8,790 nt of DNA from Pseudomonadota bacterium (GTDB lineage: Bacteria > Pseudomonadota > Gammaproteobacteria > Burkholderiales > Burkholderiaceae_B), in the NCBI GenBank assembly GCA_023432075.1, contig JAEYVD010000297.1, positions 1 through 8,790 of the forward strand, given 5' to 3'. The notes beneath the pieces were generated by a model. The model was not told the DNA's origin and searched no databases. It saw only the letters and a list, made by a program, of their open reading frames with translations. The translations under genes and the position numbers were made by a program. Each line of letters begins with the position of its first letter. The first letter of the stretch is position 1. This document shows positions 1 through 6,726 of the stretch, piece by piece.

Positions 1-2
1 AC

Positions 3-431
3 GTTTCCGAATGGATGTTCGTTGCGCCGCCCGCCAAAACGGAACGCGAGCGCCGGGGCGAGGCCTCGGATCCCTTCGCCGGGGCGCGCCGAGGACCCGC
101 CGGGTCCGCTTCCGAAGCGGCTTCCGAAGCCGGTTCCGAAGCCGCTTCGGACGCCACGCCCGCCAAGCCCGCCGCCAAATCCGCCGCCAAGTCCGCTGCC
201 AAACCCGCCCGGGGCGCCCGCAAGACGGCGGCCAAGACGGAGGCGGCCCAGACGCAGGGAACGCCCGAGCGTCCGAACGCCTCGGCCCCGGCGCAGTCCG
301 CTCAGCCGGCGCCGTCGCCGACGCCTGCCGCCGACATCGGCGCCGACACTGCCGCCCCTGCCAAGCCGGCGCGCAAAACGGCTCGCAAGACCGCGCCGCG
401 CAAAACCGCGAAGAAGGCCGATTCGGCCTGA
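3..431 (+). CDS. 3' end of an Ala/Lys/Pro-rich protein (partial)
   Basis: The reading frame is open from the first complete codon (base 3) to a TGA at 429-431, with no in-frame stop before the window edge. This is probably the C-terminal tail of a gene that starts outside; an ATG at 15 is available but has no visible ribosome binding site. The visible part is low complexity. It has an acidic/Ala stretch of four A/G-S-E/D-A units, then AKP/AKS units, then a basic tail with KTAAK, ARKTARKTAPRKTAKK and a final ADSA. Such Lys/Ala/Pro tails occur on histone H1-like proteins, some phasins and several RNA-binding enzymes of betaproteobacteria, where they bind nucleic acid or polyanions. The folded domain that would identify the protein is not in the window, so I give no name. 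A role in nucleic-acid binding is inference from composition only. Confidence 0.6.
   Translation, partial: VSEWMFVAPPAKTERERRGEASDPFAGARRGPAGSASEAASEAGSEAASDATPAKPAAKSAAKSAAKPARGARKTAAKTEAAQTQGTPERPNASAPAQSAQPAPSPTPAADIGADTAAPAKPARKTARKTAPRKTAKKADSA
108..209 (+). repeat. two in-frame 12-bp coding repeat arrays
   Basis: Four 12-bp units (108-155, pattern GCTTCCGAAGCS, the last one diverged) encode ASEA-type repeats. After a short break, four more 12-bp units (162-209, pattern GCCAARYCCGCY) encode AKP/AKS repeats. Both arrays keep the reading frame of the partial gene, so copy-number change would lengthen or shorten the tail by four residues per unit. Confidence 0.7.
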
Positions 432-482
432 CCGCGAGGACATGCCCAGACCGCCGCCCGCCATGCTTGGCCGCTATCCCTA

Positions 483-989
483 ATGCAACACGTTCTGGTC
501 AGCGCCTGCCTTCTGGGCAAACCCGTGCGTTACGACGGACGGGGCGTGCCGCATGGCGATGCGGTCCTGACCCGCTGGCTGGCAGAGGGGCGTGTCGTGG
601 CAGTCTGCCCCGAGGTGGCCGGCGGCTTGCCGATCCCCCGGCCCCCGGCGGAAATCGAGCCGGGCCGGGACGCGGCCTCGGTGCTGGCGGGCCACGCTCG
701 TGTCGTTGCGGTGACGGGCGACGACGTGACGGCGCCTTTCGTGCACGGCGCACGCCAGGCGCTGGCGGCGGCGCAGGCGCAAGGCATCCGCATCGCCGTG
801 CTGAAAGAGGGGAGTCCTTCCTGCGGCAGTGGCTATGTCTACGACGGCCATTTTGCCGGCCGCCGCCAGCCCGGTGTGGGCGTCACCGCCGAACTGCTGC
901 GCGACGCAGGCTTGCACGTCTTCAGCGAGCACCAATGGACCGAAGCGCAAGCTTTCCTCGCGACGCTGGAGGCGGGCGGTGCTGGCTGA
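483..989 (+). CDS. DUF523 family protein (YbbK-like)
   Basis: This 168-residue protein carries the signature motifs of the DUF523 family: SACLLG at 8-12 followed by RYDG at 16-19, CPE at 42-44, GGLPIPRPPAEI at 47-58, and LKEGSPSCG at 107-115. Cys9, Cys42 and Cys114 lie in the conserved motifs and look like candidate metal- or substrate-binding residues. Length is normal for a single-domain member. The biochemical function of the family is not established to my knowledge, so none is assigned. The ATG at 483 places the first motif close to the N-terminus, as usual, but no good Shine-Dalgarno sequence precedes it. The gene begins 51 bp after the upstream partial gene and its 3' end overlaps the next gene by 11 bp, suggesting co-transcription and coupled translation. 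Confidence 0.88.
   Translation: MQHVLVSACLLGKPVRYDGRGVPHGDAVLTRWLAEGRVVAVCPEVAGGLPIPRPPAEIEPGRDAASVLAGHARVVAVTGDDVTAPFVHGARQALAAAQAQGIRIAVLKEGSPSCGSGYVYDGHFAGRRQPGVGVTAELLRDAGLHVFSEHQWTEAQAFLATLEAGGAG
968..972 (+). promoter_or_regulatory. Shine-Dalgarno supporting the GTG start at 979
   Basis: GGAGG sits inside the end of the DUF523 coding region, 6 nt ahead of GTG 979. It is the best ribosome binding site on this strand in the left part of the window and decides the start of the small membrane protein. Confidence 0.6.
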
Positions 990-1296
990 CGCGGGCGACT
1001 GGATGGCGCTGGCAGGCGTGGCCGGTTGCGGCTACGTCGCCTGGCGGCTTGTCGCGCGAGCCCGCGGCAGCCGCACGCTCGCCCGCGCCGCCGCGCTACT
1101 GAACCTGGCGCTTTCCGCGATCTTCTTCTACGCCTGGTACGCGCAGTATTGGCGATGGGATTTCAACGAGCTCGGCCGCTACTACGACCCGGTTGAGCAG
1201 GTGGTCTATACGGACTCGGGATTCGTCTGGGTGCTGCCGGCGGGCGCGTTGCTGGGGGTCGGCCTGCTTTGCGCCTGGCGGGGCTGGCGGCGCTGA
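979..1296 (+). CDS. small integral membrane protein, GTG start
   Basis: A 105-residue protein is predicted if translation starts at GTG 979. This start is favoured because GGAGG at 968-972 lies 6 nt before it, and because it overlaps the last codons of the DUF523 gene by 11 bp. An ATG at 1003 is the alternative and would give 97 residues. Three hydrophobic segments are visible, at about residues 8-24, 35-52 and 80-98. Basic residues follow the first (RLVARARGSR) and end the protein (RGWRR). Between the second and third segments lies an aromatic/acidic loop with YWRWDFNELGRYYDP. It is probably an inner-membrane protein with three spans. I do not recognise a family, and no function is assigned. 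Frames running further upstream only read antisense-like sequence inside the DUF523 gene. Confidence 0.65.
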   Translation: MLADAGDWMALAGVAGCGYVAWRLVARARGSRTLARAAALLNLALSAIFFYAWYAQYWRWDFNELGRYYDPVEQVVYTDSGFVWVLPAGALLGVGLLCAWRGWRR

Positions 1297-1304
1297 CGGC
1301 TGCC

Positions 1305-1379
1305 GGGTATTCGGGCGCCGTGTATTCGGACGCCGTGCATGCGGACGCCGTGCATGCGGGCGCCGCGCAGTCGGGCGCC
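1305..1379. repeat. 15-bp tandem repeat, five units
   Basis: Five consecutive 15-bp units fill almost the whole gap between the small membrane-protein gene and the convergent repeat-protein gene. Units start at 1305, 1320, 1335, 1350 and 1365, with consensus near GTGNATNCGGRCGCC. Neighbouring units differ by only a few bases: units 3 and 4 differ at one position, and units 1 and 2 at two. The unit is a multiple of three and contains no stop in several frames. It lies just beyond the stop codons of both flanking genes. Confidence 0.85.
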
Positions 1380-1383
1380 GGGA

Positions 1384-2049
1384 TCAGTACGTGCGGTAAC
1401 CGCGGCTCTGCATGCAGGAGTCTCGCGCGCGGTTGTAGGAATCGACCATGATCTGGGTCGTCCACGGACTGATATTGGACGGATCGTGGCCGCTCTGATT
1501 CATCGCCCAGCGGTTGCATTCGGAGGTTGCGTTGGCCAAGGCGGTATTGGCCGTTGCCGCCGCAGCGTAAACGGCGGCGGGCGCGGCATAGACGACCGGG
1601 GGCGTCTGGGGGACCGGCACGGAATAGGCAACCGGCGGCGCCTCATAGACCGGGGCGTTGTACACGGGCGGGGCTTCATAGACCGGGGCGCCATACACCG
1701 GCGGCACCTCATACACCGGGGCGCCATACACCGGCGCGGCTTCATACACCGGGCCATACACGGGCGCCGCGTACAGCGGCGGACTCGTGTACCCGACGCC
1801 GGACGAATACACTCCTGTCTGCACGTAGGCAGGCTGCGAATTGGCAGCAGCCAGGAGCCCGATCGTCGTCAGTGCAACGGCGCCGCCGATCCACCAGCCG
1901 CTCGAGCTGCCGCCACCGCCGTGATGATGATGGCCGCCGCCATATCCGCCGCCGCCCCAATACCCGCCGCGCCCGCCAGCCATCGCCGGCGCGCCCGCAA
2001 CCGCCAGCGCCAATACCGCCACAGCCACCCGGCCCACAAACCGCTTCAT
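1384..2049 (-). CDS. secreted Gly/His-rich protein with Val-Tyr-Pro repeats
   Basis: This 221-residue protein has a clear signal peptide: basic MKRFVGR, a hydrophobic core, and a probable signal peptidase I site after AMA at residue 24. A Gly-rich stretch with a HHHH run (about 25-50) follows, which might bind metal. Next come a hydrophobic Gly-zipper-like segment (about 52-69) and a Val/Tyr/Pro region (about 90-160) with 11-residue repeats close to PPVYGAPVYEA. The C-terminal domain (about 176-219) contains ECNRWAMNQSGHDP and a second Cys at 212. This C-terminal pattern resembles the Cys-Trp-Ala/Gln-x-Gly-x-Asp-Pro domain found at the end of several proteobacterial envelope proteins such as DUF6515-type proteins; that assignment is from memory and uncertain. 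Cys178 and Cys212 could form a disulfide in the periplasm. GGAG precedes the ATG by 7 nt. Location in the envelope is well supported; the function is unknown. Confidence 0.8.
   Translation of the reverse strand: MKRFVGRVAVAVLALAVAGAPAMAGGRGGYWGGGGYGGGHHHHGGGGSSSGWWIGGAVALTTIGLLAAANSQPAYVQTGVYSSGVGYTSPPLYAAPVYGPVYEAAPVYGAPVYEVPPVYGAPVYEAPPVYNAPVYEAPPVAYSVPVPQTPPVVYAAPAAVYAAAATANTALANATSECNRWAMNQSGHDPSNISPWTTQIMVDSYNRARDSCMQSRGYRTY
1636..1740 (-). repeat. 33-bp coding repeats (Val-Tyr-Pro units)
   Basis: About three units of 33 bp encode residues 104-138 of the secreted protein, each close to PPVYGAPVYEA, with degenerate partial units on both sides. DNA-level similarity is high (recurrent CATACACCGG and GGGGCGCCATA), so the array may vary in length by recombination or slippage. 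Confidence 0.7.
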
Positions 2050-2273
2050 GATCTTGCTCCAAGGCCGTCCGGCACCGGCAGATTGCCATCAGGCCAGACG
2101 ATAGGCGTACTGTACTGCGCCGCCGTCACGGCGGGATGTCCCGAATCGCTACGGGAATTTCAACTGATTTCAGGCGTGTGACAGTGGGCAGAGGAGGGAT
2201 GAACCGGCCAGCGGGCGGCCAGTCTGCATCGTCCTCAGTAGCGAAAAGCTGGGATCGGTAGTATTTTTCCGCG
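2050..2273. other. divergent intergenic region with a candidate operator
   Basis: These 224 bp separate the start codons of the secreted repeat protein (minus) and the TetR-family regulator (plus), so both promoters should lie here. An imperfect-spacer inverted repeat, TCCCG-8 nt-CGGGA, spans 2139-2156 and is a possible regulator site. A weaker element, GGCG and CGCC arms around GTAC-T-GTAC, spans 2104-2121. TAGTAT at 2259-2264 could be a -10 element toward the regulator, but no convincing -35 accompanies it. I could not define promoters with confidence. Confidence 0.3.
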
Positions 2274-2879
2274 ATGATCACGGCACTACCCCATTCGGCA
2301 TCGCAGGACAAGCGTCTTACCAAGGGTGAGCGCACGCGGCAACAGCTGTTGGCCGTCGCCGCGGCGGAGTTCGCCGAGCGAGGATTCCAGCACACCCGCG
2401 TCAGCGACATCGTCGCCCGCGCCGGGGTAACCCAGCCCGTGTTCTATCAATATTTCACCAGCAAGCAGGCCGCCTATGACGAGCTGGTTGGCCTGTTTGC
2501 CCAACGTCTGCGACAGGCAATCAGCCAGGCCCGCCTGCCCGGCGACCTGCAAGGCGCGGCACTCGTTGCGCGCATCCGGCAAGGCATCGGCACCCTGCTT
2601 GCCATCCTGCAGGAAGACCCCAACCTCACCCGCATCGGCTTCTTCCAGGCCGACGCCGCCGAAGCGCTCAAGGACGAACTGGTGGCCCTGATCGCCGACA
2701 ACGTCCGCTCAGAGCAGCAGGCAGGCCTGTTCCGCCCGGAAATCTCGCCCGAGTGGTTCGGCCAGTCCCTCATGGGCATCATCGAACGCTTCACCCGCCA
2801 GCTCCCCGACGCCGCCACGCAGAAAGCGCTGGCCGAGTTCATGACGGATCTGCTGCTGGACGGGATGCGAAGAAGGTGA
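2274..2879 (+). CDS. TetR/AcrR family transcriptional regulator
   Basis: This 201-residue protein has a typical TetR N-terminal DNA-binding domain at about residues 18-65. Helix 1 starts at GERTRQQLLAVAAAEFAERGF; the helix-turn-helix follows with TRVSDIVARAGVTQPVFYQYF and then the usual FTSKQAAYDEL. The rest is an all-helical ligand-binding/dimerisation domain of normal size that I cannot assign to a ligand class. ATG 2274 is the only usable start: an in-frame TAG sits at 2259-2261, and no other start codon precedes the HTH. No strong Shine-Dalgarno is visible. The gene is divergent from the secreted repeat protein and convergent with the T6SS-like operon. There is no efflux pump or enzyme gene next to it, so its target is unclear; autoregulation or control of the divergent gene is inference. 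Confidence 0.9.
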   Translation: MITALPHSASQDKRLTKGERTRQQLLAVAAAEFAERGFQHTRVSDIVARAGVTQPVFYQYFTSKQAAYDELVGLFAQRLRQAISQARLPGDLQGAALVARIRQGIGTLLAILQEDPNLTRIGFFQADAAEALKDELVALIADNVRSEQQAGLFRPEISPEWFGQSLMGIIERFTRQLPDAATQKALAEFMTDLLLDGMRRR

Positions 2880-2931
2880 GCTTTACAGGCCATTGATAGG
2901 TCATGGGCCAGACGTTTCGAGGGAAATCGCG

Positions 2932-3876
2932 TCACGGTTCGATTTTTTCGCTGTTAACGCAAATGTCCTTGGTGCGCGGATCTTCGAAGCCGCACAACCG
3001 GTCGATCTCCTCAGGGAACTGCGCGTAAGGGACGTTGTATTGAACTAAGGCCTCCACACTGTCCGGGATGGCGTTGATCAATAGCCAGCCCAACCAAAGT
3101 GGGATAGTGATCGGCGCTTTCAACATGCCGTAGGGCTGGGCGAGTCTGCGGCTCAATCCTGCATACCACTCCCGGTACGGTTGGAGGGCTTCCTGTTTGC
3201 GCGTCAGCCGAGGAGGCAGCGGCGCGGGTGCGGGCAAGCCTTCGGGGCCGTTGGCCATAAAGGCTTGAAGATAAGCCCAGAGCGCCTTGGCCGACCTGTC
3301 ACCGACCGCTACCCCAAGGTTTCCACATGCCACACAGATTTCGGTGGGTGGCGTCATGGCTAAATCCACGCCTAATAGGTACAGCGGATGTCTTGACGTA
3401 TTAATAGTGCCGGAAAATATCGGGATGTAGCCGGCCAGAGCCTCGACGTGAGCCCAGTCGATAACGTGAAGTCGTTTACTCCTGGGAAAGACGTAATACA
3501 GCTTCTGCGTACGCCTATTAACTCGAACATAAGCACCACGAGTTCGATGTGCTCCACTCGCGAAATAAATCAGCGTTGTGATAGCGGGCAGTGCCGGTGC
3601 AGCCATAATAATCGAAAGATAATTTTCGAAATTCGAATTCTTCTCGTTCAAAATGGCTATCATCAAGATCATCCCTGCGATCGCTACCACCACACCGAGC
3701 CCGATATGTCTGGCGGCCCCACTTTGCGTAAAGTTCGCGTACGTTTCGAGTTCGACACATCGTTCATTGATTCGTCTCACCCCGTCCGGCTGAGGGTGCT
3801 CTCCCGATGGCTGGTGGTGGTACAGGGGCGTACCGCCGAACCGGAGACTTCTCGGCAAGCGTTTGGTGTCAGCCAT
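2932..3876 (-). CDS. DUF6708-like membrane protein, candidate T6SS immunity protein
   Basis: This 314-residue protein has two hydrophobic segments near the N-terminal third (about 57-76 and 85-106) and a third at about 253-271. Between them lies a soluble region containing YVRVNRRTQKLYYVFP and a following VIDWAHVEAL. That pattern resembles DUF6708 proteins, which I recall from T6SS effector loci; the assignment is from memory. The start ATG (3874-3876) overlaps the stop of the large effector gene by 8 nt and is preceded by GGAGA at a spacing of about 8 nt, so translation is probably coupled to the effector. A membrane protein directly downstream of a pore-like effector is the usual position for immunity, and VasX itself is neutralised by a membrane protein (TsiV2). 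Immunity is inference. It could instead be an accessory protein. The first half of the gene is markedly AT-rich compared with metF. Confidence 0.7.
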   Translation of the reverse strand: MADTKRLPRSLRFGGTPLYHHQPSGEHPQPDGVRRINERCVELETYANFTQSGAARHIGLGVVVAIAGMILMIAILNEKNSNFENYLSIIMAAPALPAITTLIYFASGAHRTRGAYVRVNRRTQKLYYVFPRSKRLHVIDWAHVEALAGYIPIFSGTINTSRHPLYLLGVDLAMTPPTEICVACGNLGVAVGDRSAKALWAYLQAFMANGPEGLPAPAPLPPRLTRKQEALQPYREWYAGLSRRLAQPYGMLKAPITIPLWLGWLLINAIPDSVEALVQYNVPYAQFPEEIDRLCGFEDPRTKDICVNSEKIEP

Positions 3877-6712
3877 TACTTGGTCTCCGGACCGGTTCTA
3901 GCAGCGCAGAACTGATCGGGTCAGACAGCCATCCGCCCGACGAGAACTGCAATGGCGTTGGCGCGTGCGGTTGCCGCAACGCTATGTCAGGTTGCGAACC
4001 GGGGTCTGGAAAATACAGGTACTCGAGTTCAACCTTGGCGTCTTCATGCATTTGGATTGACCAGCCGCATTCACTCCCTCTGGCGCCCAAGCGAGTGACC
4101 AAGCATTCGTGGTCATAGTCGACAGGGGTTGCGCCGGGGGCGTAAGCGATCGGCCCCTCTAACGGAGTGAGCCGGCTCCCGTACAAGGTGAAAGCAATCT
4201 TCGTCTGGAATTTTTCTCCCGGGAAGTCCTCAATTCCAGGTAAACGGCAGCTAATGCGAAGGTGCCCCACGGAGGAGCCAAATGACTTGTCCCATTCAGC
4301 CGATAAGCGTGGTCGGTAAAGCACACTATGAACCGCGTCCAGTTCCTCTTTATTTGAATAACTTGGGCTGGCGGTGCCCCAGGCGCTATGCTTAAGCCAT
4401 AATTCGACGGGCCCATGCGTTGTCATGTGTATTCCAACCGACAACGCCAAGCTACCAACAAATGCTCCAGCGGCGACAATTGCCCATCCCCACGGCGTAA
4501 GCCCAAGAACCAAGATAGGTGCACCAGTAGCAATGGAGGCGGCGGTGGCCACACCCCCTGCTCCCATTGCAAGTGCCAGCGTTCCCCCCGCGAAGGCTGA
4601 CCAGACTAAAAATTTCCCTTGTTCCAGGTTGCTATCGTCGAATTCTACGAACGCTCTGACTAAATCTGCTATGGCCGCAATACCTGCTCCTGCGGCGCCG
4701 AAGACTGCGACTCCGACCTTCGCAGAAATAATCCTTGCAGTGTTCGCCAAAAGAATGTTTCCGCGCTTTTCAAAAATAATTATCGAAACGGCATGGCGGC
4801 TCTCGATTCCAGCCCCGATCAGAGTATATAAAGCACCGAGAAGCGATAAGGCCTCCGCAGTCATTGAATTAGACGAATTCAGCGACTTCAAGGAATCCGT
4901 CATTCCTTTGATTGCAAGCACCCCACCGAGCCCGGTAAATAGATGTCCACCGGGACCATGAAAACGATTCAGCATATTAATGAATGGATTTCCTTCCATC
5001 TGAACCACCCTGGGCGGCGGCAGTGTTGACCCGCTCGCCATCGCTACGTCGATCTCGACGTGCGTGGTTTCGCCAACCTTCACCCAGTCATAGACTGATG
5101 TCCTCTCACCCGGGTCCGCATGATTGTTCTTAGGGGTTGGCATCTTCCACCCACGCAACCCATCTTCGCCAAGCGCTTGATAACCTTGGAGCTCAAAAGC
5201 GGCTCGCCGCAAATCCCCCAAGCCGATGTCATAGCGGACAATGGTGAAGCCGGCTCTGACCTCCATTACGTGCCGCAGACGCGGCATCAGTACATCTGCC
5301 ACTTTGGGTTTCGGCACCGCCTGCAGCAGCCCGATCAGCGCGTTGGAGGCTGCTGTTAGCTTGTGCTCTTCCAGCAATTTGTCCAAGACGCTGAAAAGAT
5401 TCTTGGCAAGCTCGCCGGAACTGGCCTTCAGACGGGCAAGAAGCAGTTCGCTTCCATTGGCGAGTGCGAGCCAAAAGGGACTTTTCTCGACCGGAAGATT
5501 GATCAGGTCGTTCAGGACGTGTATTCCATCCTTAGCGTGCACCAAACCGCCAATGCATTGCAGAAGGGCATTCTCATAGTCATGCGCGTTGTGGATCACG
5601 CTGCGGTCAAAGCAATACAGCGCCTTGCCCAATAGCCGCGATGAATCGATCAAGCGAACCCACGCGAGTGAATCCCTTACCGCAGCTGCAATAGTTCGGT
5701 CAAACGCTTCGATCTCCTTGGCGTAGGCGCTGGGAAATAACATTGCGCCAGCGTAGTTCGCCAAGTTTTGTTGCTTCGCAATCGTGTGAGCCAGGCCCGG
5801 ATTTTTGCCCGCCTGCTTCTTCATTCCCTCGAAGTAATTGCGAATGAGCGTTGCGCTCTGCAATTTGTGCGCATTGCGCCCGGCATAGTCCGTCTTGCGC
5901 GTCACGGCACGGGTAATCAGGTAATGAAGCTCGCTGGCAATCCCGATCGGATCCTGCACCGCAACCACCAGGGGCGTGAAGTCCTTGCGTGGCAGCAGCG
6001 CGAGGTACATGTTGGCCAGAATGTTGTGGTGGTTTGGCGCCTTTTCCGAGAACTGGATTTCGCTCCAGTCGAACAGCTTGGGCGCGCCATGTCCGGATGG
6101 GGAGACGAGTTCCGGTGCGGCCTGGCCCAGCAGCGTCGCGTCGAAGATGTGTTCTTGATACGCGTTGCCCGCAGGCCTGCACTGCGTGCTCAAGGCATCG
6201 CGAAGGCCGCCGTCATTGGTCTCGATGGCCCACAACGTGCGGTGCGACAGCAGCGTGTCGCTTACCAGGATGTGTACGGTTTCGGCAGTCTTTGCGTCCG
6301 GCGCGAAGAGATAGGTCTGAGCACCCACCGTATCGGGCCGGCCGAGCCGGCCCGGCGTGGCATCGTCGTCGTCCGCATCACTCCACCAGATACGGGCGAA
6401 GCGGACGTCTTCGGTGACTTGGTAATGCTGCGTCCACATACGCCCATGCTCGAAGTAGAAGAGGTAGACGTAAGTGCCCGGACGCAAAGTGCGCAATCCG
6501 TACGCTTTGCCGGCCGTGAGCGTGGGATAGCCCTCAACGTTAAGGCGGGGAAACACCTCCCTGTCCCAGGCGTAATCAGCAATGCCATAGCGCAGCGGAT
6601 ACAGGGGCACACCGCGTTCGCAGGGCGGTGGGGAGATGGCCTTGCCCAGGCGTTTTTCATTCGGGCGAATGGCGCCCAGTGCCTTTTTGTAGTTCACCGC
6701 TTTGACGTTCAC
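3869..6712 (-). CDS. VasX/BTH_I2691-like T6SS effector, putative membrane-acting toxin
   Basis: This 947-residue protein begins with a region that resembles the N-terminal domain of VasX-type T6SS toxins. Residues about 27-180 include CERGVPLYPLRYGIAD, a TLRPGTYVYLFYF segment and a conserved-looking RFARIWW. Residues about 200-560 are soluble and mostly helical. From about 592 to 762 there is a cluster of hydrophobic, Gly/Ala-rich segments (about 592-604, 622-637, 663-688, 703-726 and 729-762) that could insert into a membrane, as expected for a colicin-like pore former. A soluble tail (about 770-947) follows, with Cys822, Cys870 and Cys882. GTG 6712 is the start: AAGGAG, overlapping the stop codon of the upstream gene, lies 9 nt before it, and the next in-frame Met is near residue 297. 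The gene sits between a DUF4123 adaptor and a candidate immunity protein. The toxin mechanism is inferred from hydrophobicity, not from a recognised catalytic motif. Base composition drops toward the C-terminal half. Confidence 0.8.
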   Translation of the reverse strand: MNVKAVNYKKALGAIRPNEKRLGKAISPPPCERGVPLYPLRYGIADYAWDREVFPRLNVEGYPTLTAGKAYGLRTLRPGTYVYLFYFEHGRMWTQHYQVTEDVRFARIWWSDADDDDATPGRLGRPDTVGAQTYLFAPDAKTAETVHILVSDTLLSHRTLWAIETNDGGLRDALSTQCRPAGNAYQEHIFDATLLGQAAPELVSPSGHGAPKLFDWSEIQFSEKAPNHHNILANMYLALLPRKDFTPLVVAVQDPIGIASELHYLITRAVTRKTDYAGRNAHKLQSATLIRNYFEGMKKQAGKNPGLAHTIAKQQNLANYAGAMLFPSAYAKEIEAFDRTIAAAVRDSLAWVRLIDSSRLLGKALYCFDRSVIHNAHDYENALLQCIGGLVHAKDGIHVLNDLINLPVEKSPFWLALANGSELLLARLKASSGELAKNLFSVLDKLLEEHKLTAASNALIGLLQAVPKPKVADVLMPRLRHVMEVRAGFTIVRYDIGLGDLRRAAFELQGYQALGEDGLRGWKMPTPKNNHADPGERTSVYDWVKVGETTHVEIDVAMASGSTLPPPRVVQMEGNPFINMLNRFHGPGGHLFTGLGGVLAIKGMTDSLKSLNSSNSMTAEALSLLGALYTLIGAGIESRHAVSIIIFEKRGNILLANTARIISAKVGVAVFGAAGAGIAAIADLVRAFVEFDDSNLEQGKFLVWSAFAGGTLALAMGAGGVATAASIATGAPILVLGLTPWGWAIVAAGAFVGSLALSVGIHMTTHGPVELWLKHSAWGTASPSYSNKEELDAVHSVLYRPRLSAEWDKSFGSSVGHLRISCRLPGIEDFPGEKFQTKIAFTLYGSRLTPLEGPIAYAPGATPVDYDHECLVTRLGARGSECGWSIQMHEDAKVELEYLYFPDPGSQPDIALRQPHAPTPLQFSSGGWLSDPISSALLEPVRRPSNG

Positions 6713-6720
6713 CTTATAAG

Positions 6721-6726
6721 GCTCCT
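6721..6726 (-). promoter_or_regulatory. Shine-Dalgarno deciding the effector GTG start
   Basis: On the minus strand the stop codon of the adaptor gene runs into TAAAGGAGCC. The GGAG core lies 9 nt before GTG 6712. It fixes the effector start and suggests that ribosomes finishing the adaptor can reinitiate on the effector. Confidence 0.65.

Noticed and set aside
11..1102. 363-codon plus-strand frame across the left end
   Set aside because: It is Arg-rich with no domain, and overlaps both the partial gene frame and the DUF523 gene, whose motifs are clear.
1339..2181. 280-codon plus-strand frame with Arg/Gly/Ile/His repeats
   Set aside because: The repeats are the antisense reading of the Val-Tyr-Pro repeats in the secreted protein, which has a signal peptide and ribosome binding site.
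2126..2410. 94-codon minus-strand frame upstream of and overlapping the TetR gene
   Set aside because: It overlaps the HTH-coding region in antisense, has no ribosome binding site and no recognisable features.
2880..2931. possible terminator between the TetR gene and the convergent T6SS-like operon
   Set aside because: The GGCCAT/ATGGGCC arms pair imperfectly and no T-run follows on either strand.
6334..6354. 9-bp perfect GC inverted repeat with a CGA loop inside the effector gene
   Set aside because: It lies in coding sequence of very high GC, where such dyads arise by chance, and it has no T-run or nearby start codon.
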